64,000 nucleotides of DNA from Crambe crambe. Its lineage: Eukaryota > Porifera > Demospongiae > Poecilosclerida > Crambeidae. A program made the position numbers and the translations under genes. Of this stretch, positions 58,031 through 64,000 are shown in pieces. The first letter of the stretch is position 1, and each line of letters starts with the position of its first letter. The stretch spans positions 1,115,001-1,179,000 of the forward strand of contig OZ004584.1 of NCBI GenBank assembly GCA_963924555.1, written 5' to 3'. A model generated the notes under the pieces. It was not told where the DNA came from and ran no database searches. It saw nothing but the letters and a program-made list of their open reading frames with translations.

Positions 58031-58251
58031 AGATTATTTTTCCCTTTAGATCATGCTGTGTAGACTGTGCTATGCGGGAGCAAAATCCAGTACTCATCAG
58101 AGACTTGAGCAACGCCCACGCTTCTTATCATGAGCCACGCCCTCATGCCTCCAGCTTTATTGACTTGTGTTCTTATGGGTGTAATTTGTCTGTTTTAAAT
58201 AGTAATAGCACTATGTGTATGTCACTTATCAATAATACAGCACATTTTTAA
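44540..58251 (+). CDS. VPS41: VPS41, HOPS complex subunit, 34 exons
   Basis: The gene encodes 968 aa. Exons: 44540-44836, 45168-45251, 45783-45857, 46377-46442, 46888-46950, 47355-47477, 47881-47945, 48229-48307, 48456-48531, 48647-48720, 49079-49123, 49549-49702, 50137-50198, 50316-50369, 50645-50707, 50770-50831, 51104-51194, 51445-51537, 52003-52074, 52191-52246, 52572-52619, 52741-52837, 52923-52964, 53289-53345, 53561-53698, 56183-56237, 56327-56391, 56821-56896, 57020-57081, 57175-57293, 57374-57429, 57494-57538, 57920-57993, 58033-58251. All phases close. After an acidic N-terminus come a WD/beta-propeller (FIAIGLTDG, NQIAVDEDGEYIASCSDD, IAWANQR), an alpha-solenoid clathrin-repeat region (ALWE-type helices, HERQVELYAKYEPDKLL, FITGLLNNVGTHIDP) and a C-terminal RING-like zinc region (CKTC, FFCGHIYHQRC, CCVDC). 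VPS41 tethers late endosomes and vacuoles/lysosomes. The last exon adds a tail of about 50 residues not typical of the family. Confidence 0.92.
45056..45090. repeat. Short perfect hairpin in VPS41 intron 1
   Basis: CTGCTGAGACTTCTGAGCT is followed by its near-perfect complement ending CTCAGCAG, a 35-bp stem with a tiny loop. Possibly a foldback remnant. Confidence 0.6.
46136..46299. mobile_element. MITE copy in VPS41 intron 3
   Basis: It carries the family internal words GGGACCCAGCCTATCC, AGAGGTTGTCCTCTTTTGGA and CAGAGTGTC and ends AGATTCAACTGTA. The left end is truncated. Confidence 0.75.
46966..47070. repeat. Foldback element in VPS41 intron 5
   Basis: TATAGCGCAATATTTTCGTGG is mirrored by CCACGAAATTTTTGCGCTATA. 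It is related by the TTCGTGG core to 2258-2341. Confidence 0.75.
47073..47340. repeat. Degenerate tandem units with donor-like GGGTAAGTA in VPS41 intron 5
   Basis: Units of about 33-50 bp built on GGGTAAGTATCACCAGTTGGATAAGC recur at least six times. Each carries a strong-looking GTAAGT 5' splice-site sequence, like the real donor after exon 5 (GGGTAAGTT at 46949). Confidence 0.7.
47513..47663. mobile_element. MITE copy in VPS41 intron 6
   Basis: It starts TACAGTGGAATTTC and ends GAGGTTACACTGTA, with internal CACTTGGGACCCAGCC and TTGTCCTCTTTTGGAGG. TA flanks. Nearly full length, about 150 bp. Confidence 0.85.
47745..47880. repeat. 34-bp tandem repeat duplicating the exon 7 3' splice site
   Basis: Four units of TTGTATTGTACTACACTTGATATCC-TTCAGGCAG. 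Each ends in CTTCAG|GCAGT, identical to the real acceptor of VPS41 exon 7 at 47880/47881 and its first codons. The acceptors are spaced exactly 34 bp (47778, 47812, 47846, 47880). Confidence 0.9.
49165..49422. mobile_element. MITE copy in VPS41 intron 11, longer variant
   Basis: The ends TACAGTGGAGCCCTTCC and GGAGGTTCCACTGTA are inverted. About 258 bp, with an internal region more diverged than other copies. Confidence 0.75.
49738..49835 (-). mobile_element. Possible tRNA-derived SINE head in VPS41 intron 12
   Basis: On the minus strand, TGGCATGGTGTTAGATGG resembles a pol III A box and GATCGAGTCCC about 45 bp later resembles a B box, with GGTGGGA...TCCCACC able to pair as a T-arm-like stem. 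Sequence further upstream to about 50030 is probably part of the same repeat. There is no clear A-rich tail. Confidence 0.4.
50041..50102. repeat. (TATG)n microsatellite in VPS41 intron 12
   Basis: About 15 ATGT/TATG units with one interruption. Confidence 0.9.
50866..51070. repeat. Polypyrimidine tract in VPS41 intron 16
   Basis: About 200 bp of C/T-only blocks (CCCTCTCC-like) run to just before the exon 17 acceptor at 51103. Long ORFs on both strands here are compositional. Confidence 0.9.
51195..51255. repeat. (TACA)n microsatellite starting at the exon 17 donor
   Basis: The donor GTATGTAC at 51195 leads straight into about 14 TACA units, followed by a G run at 51266-51279. Confidence 0.9.
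52292..52460. mobile_element. MITE copy in VPS41 intron 20
   Basis: It starts ACAGTAAAACCTCTGAAT, contains CTTGGGACCCAGCC and AGAGGTTGTCCTCTTTTGG, and ends ATCAGAGGTTCCAT. A separate right-end fragment lies at 52077-52141 in intron 19. Confidence 0.8.
53020..53150. repeat. 24-bp tandem repeat in VPS41 intron 23
   Basis: TATACTGAGCAGTATTCCCT followed by TTGG repeats about five times, with decayed units to 53260. Confidence 0.9.
54341..54598 (-). CDS. Small ORF in VPS41 intron 25, uncertain
   Basis: From the ATG at 54598 to TAG at 54341-54343 there are 85 codons (starts MNKYIINSDGLSLSKNE, ends NGKFTRGKCP). Composition looks protein-like and not low complexity, but no family is recognised and no supporting exons are seen. 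It could be a fragment of a transposon gene or chance. Confidence 0.2.
55798..55935. mobile_element. Foldback MITE in VPS41 intron 25
   Basis: GCAACATGAAATTCAGAACA and the following CCAAACCAAAATTTACATAGC are exactly mirrored by GCTATGTAAATTTTGGTTTGG and TGTTCTGAATTTCATGTTGC. The arms are over 40 bp long, around a 50-bp loop. Confidence 0.9.
56497..56750. repeat. 17-bp minisatellite in VPS41 intron 27
   Basis: CTCTAATCAGGACATAC and close variants repeat about 14-15 times. Confidence 0.9.
57609..57772. mobile_element. MITE copy in VPS41 intron 32
   Basis: It starts TACAGTGAAACATCC, contains ACACTTGGGACCCAGCC and ends TCGGAGGCTCCACTGCA. About 160 bp. Confidence 0.8.
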
Positions 58252-58332
58252 TCATGGGTGGGCATTATTAAGAACTTTGTACTACGTGGGCGTTGAAGCA
58301 TAGAAGGTGTGTATTATCAAGAATAATAGTCG
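58252..58332. other. Short VPS41-TRMT10 gap
   Basis: Only 81 bp separate the VPS41 stop from the TRMT10 ATG. The promoter of the latter must overlap the end of VPS41. CACGCCC-like words occur in the last VPS41 exon (58118 and 58137). Confidence 0.5.
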
Positions 58333-61706
<3,374 letters not shown>

Positions 61707-62103
61707 TATAATTGTATGACCCTTACAAGGATGTCCAGTGGTAGAAGGGTTGTTAACAATTAAGTCATATTGAAACTCTCCATCTAAACTGTTCAGTAGC
61801 TACACCAAACATCCATTGATTATAATAATTATCACTGTAATTACAATAACAATAAGGTCAAAGTACGTGTACATAGGTCGAATTACAGTCAACAATTTCA
61901 TAATAACTAGCTATTATTGTACCATGAAGCGACACTATCGTTTTCTTTGATGATCTAAATCTCAACCTTATTATTATAATAGTGATTCTTATTAACTAGC
62001 TAATAAAATACTATAGTTATTTAATATCAACATGCACGTGTGGAATTAAAATTCCCAAGTTGTTCACTCTCAGCAGCTCAGCGAGGCGTAGACATTGTGG
62101 CAG
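61707..62103. other. TRMT10-SRCR intergenic region
   Basis: This is AT-rich with ATTATAATAATTATCAC-like palindromic words. No exon and no clear TATA box is seen; it must hold the SRCR gene promoter. Confidence 0.5.
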
Positions 62104-63813
62104 ATGTGGAAGATGAAATTATTCCTCTGTACACTGATAAGCTTTATCTCGGTATCTGCTTCTCTTGAACAAGGTACAGTATAGTAGTTGCTAGTTAGCT
62201 ATAAATATTTTGGTAGAAAGAATTGATATTCTGTTGAATTTTTATATACATTGGTTCACTTCCGTGACCATAACTGCATTGCCTTTGGTGCAGCATGAGA
62301 GAAGAAATCAATTAGCTAGCTATAGCTATATTATTAGCTACTATTGTTCTACAGCATGTGTTGAAGGAGATCTTAGATTAGTTGGGGGGATTTACTATGA
62401 AGGACGGCTTGAAATATGTCTGAACTCCGAGTGGGGAGCTGTTTGTGGTGTAGAAGAATACAGGTCTCAGATTCGTAATCGTGAAGTAAGAGATGTTGCC
62501 TGCAGACAATTAGGATTTCCATCATCAACACGATCAAGTACTTATATCATAACTGTACTTGTACTAGCTATAGCAATAGGAAAGTGGTTCTGAATTTATT
62601 GTTCAGTGGTTGTCAAAATTTGTAGCTATGAGCATAGAGAGAGCAGATATCTGCTATGCATTATGGTGCATTTTATACGACTAAATATGTATGCATTTTA
62701 TGACTATAGGGAGTATGATAGGTCGAATAGGTGCTGTTGGGACATGACCTAAGGGGACCGACCACCTATAAGTCTGCAGGAACACTTGCTTAATAGGGTT
62801 GAAATAGGTGTTGGCAGAGTGGCCTTTATTAACAGAGAGGCGGTCACTTAATAGCTGGAATAGATGCTGATGGGACATTGCAGAATAGCCTTATAATAGG
62901 GAGGTGGTCTCTTTAGGGAAGTTGGGGGGAAAAAAACACTGTTAGGGACTGGTTGGAGTGAGCTACTCGAAATTACTACAATTTTATTATTAAAGGGAAA
63001 ATGTTTTCAACCAGTGATTCTGGCACTGGCACCATCCATATTAGTGAAGTGACCTGTTCTGGAAGAGAAGAAAGGCTAGTGAACTGCTCTTATACAAGGC
63101 GTCCTACCTGTAATCACAGGCGTGTTTTAATCCTTCGATGTTCTGGACAATATTCTGGTATGTATGTATGGCAATAAATAAGGAAATGCAAGCATTGCAG
63201 TTTACAACAAGGTCATTATGAAAGAAAAAACTGCATATAGCTAGAATGTGCTTACGTATGTACTGTATGAAGTAACATAGAAGGCTATTGCGGGGGCTCA
63301 AAAAGATTCATTTATTTGTTAACCACTTATAACTCGTGATTACTAGAAGCCTTGATCTTGAGAATAAGGAATAGTGCAAATGATAGAAATTCGGTCTTGT
63401 TAAAGAAAATGCTATTTGGGACTGTCTTAAATACATAACACCATACAGAGCTTTTATCTTTGCAGGTCCAGTAGGTGTTTTTAAGGATAGATCACATGTT
63501 TATAGCAACAACAGCATCATTATCCATCCTCATCGTGAGATATCAGACACTTATTACTGTATAACTAATCGATACCCTTGTTGTTACGGAACTGATCAAC
63601 CTCGGGGTGATGGCTGGTTTTTTCCAAACAGATCTCAAGTGTTGAATCAGTCACAAAACTCGAGATTTTACCAGCACAGTAGTTCTCGTCAATACATAGC
63701 ACTTTATAATTCTCTCAGAGGTGAAGTTCCAACTGGCATTTTCCAGTGTGTGATTACTGACAGAGATGCCACCATAAAACATCTCTACATTGCTTTACTC
63801 TTCAATGAAACTG
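62104..63813 (+). CDS. SRCR-domain secreted/receptor gene, 5' part, continues past window
   Basis: Exons: 62104-62173, 62355-62537, 62996-63157 and 63466-63813, all GT-AG, phase 1 at each junction. The signal peptide is MWKMKLFLCTLISFISVSAS. One SRCR domain is split over exons 2-3 (GDLRLVGG, GRLEICLNSEWGAVC, VACRQLGFPSS, VTCSGREERLVNC, RVLILRCS). Exon 4 encodes about 115 residues with Cys pairs, an RQYIALYNSLRGEVPTGIFQC stretch and an IALLF end. This resembles the Ig-like extracellular modules found beside SRCR domains in sponge proteins. The remaining exons lie beyond 64000, so membrane anchoring is unknown. Confidence 0.82.
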
Positions 63814-63897
63814 GTAATTGAACTACAGCTAGCTATTTTCTGTATATTGAGAGTATTCAATATTTATGGTGAATCACCTTCCTATGCCTATGTAGTG

Positions 63898-63953
63898 ATA
63901 GATCCCACCTTTGTCTTTTTGGAGGAGTCCTTTATCAGAAGTTTCACTGTAGA
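63898..63953. mobile_element. MITE right-end fragment
   Basis: GTCTTTTTGGAGGAGTCCTTTATCAGAAGTTTCACTGTA matches the right terminus of the dispersed MITE family, within the intron after SRCR exon 4. Confidence 0.65.
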
Positions 63954-64000
63954 AAGTACATACAGTGCTATAGGATGTTATCGTGAGCAATGGTTTAGCT

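Overview
This is a eukaryotic, animal-type window. Genes have many short introns (often 60-500 bp), intergenic gaps are small, and the introns and gaps are full of short inverted-repeat (MITE-like) elements. The gene content (VPS41, TRMT10, a GPR155/LYCHOS-like protein, TMEM45, a heparan-sulfate 3-O-sulfotransferase, SRCR and TIL modules, and a tandem set of beta-helix multi-pass membrane proteins) fits an early-branching metazoan, most likely a demosponge such as Amphimedon. The species call is inference from gene style and content, not from a database match. Exon coordinates were derived by hand from splice sites, reading phase and family knowledge.

Layout. 935-6303 (minus): an 11-exon GPR155/LYCHOS-like gene with no visible DEP domain. 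6692-7786 (plus): a single-exon TMEM45-like gene, divergent from GPR155 across 388 bp. 8656-25455: a tandem array of intronless genes for large secreted-ectodomain/multi-TM proteins. It has two intact copies (8656-12357 and 15211-18990), one copy broken by two frameshifts that restore frame between them (21706-25455), and two degenerate remnants (12785-14110 and 19040-20540). The second remnant is fused to a copy of the 5' flank of the next gene. 25699-27057: a single-exon HS3ST-like sulfotransferase. 28332-30843 (minus): a 7-exon Rab-like GTPase without a C-terminal prenylation cysteine.

31268-38955 and 41692-44408 (plus): two genes for secreted proteins with TIL (trypsin-inhibitor-like) cysteine modules. 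The first ends in a large highly charged repeat domain. The second is an array of near-identical exons in which eight consecutive introns appear to use GC-AG rather than GT-AG splice sites. A dead copy of the start of the second gene lies at 40490-40910. 44540-58251 (plus): a complete 34-exon VPS41. 58333-61706 (plus): a 9-exon TRMT10A-like tRNA methyltransferase. 62104 to the right edge (plus): the 5' part of an SRCR-domain gene that runs out of the window.

The genes do not form one pathway. VPS41 (HOPS complex), the GPR155-like protein (lysosomal in vertebrates) and the Rab-like GTPase are all endolysosomal or trafficking genes. The beta-helix array, TIL proteins, HS3ST and SRCR gene all point to the cell surface or extracellular matrix. 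The strongest candidates for undescribed biology are the GC-AG intron array, the mosaic beta-helix receptor array, the TIL/charged-repeat secreted protein and the non-prenylated Rab-like GTPase.
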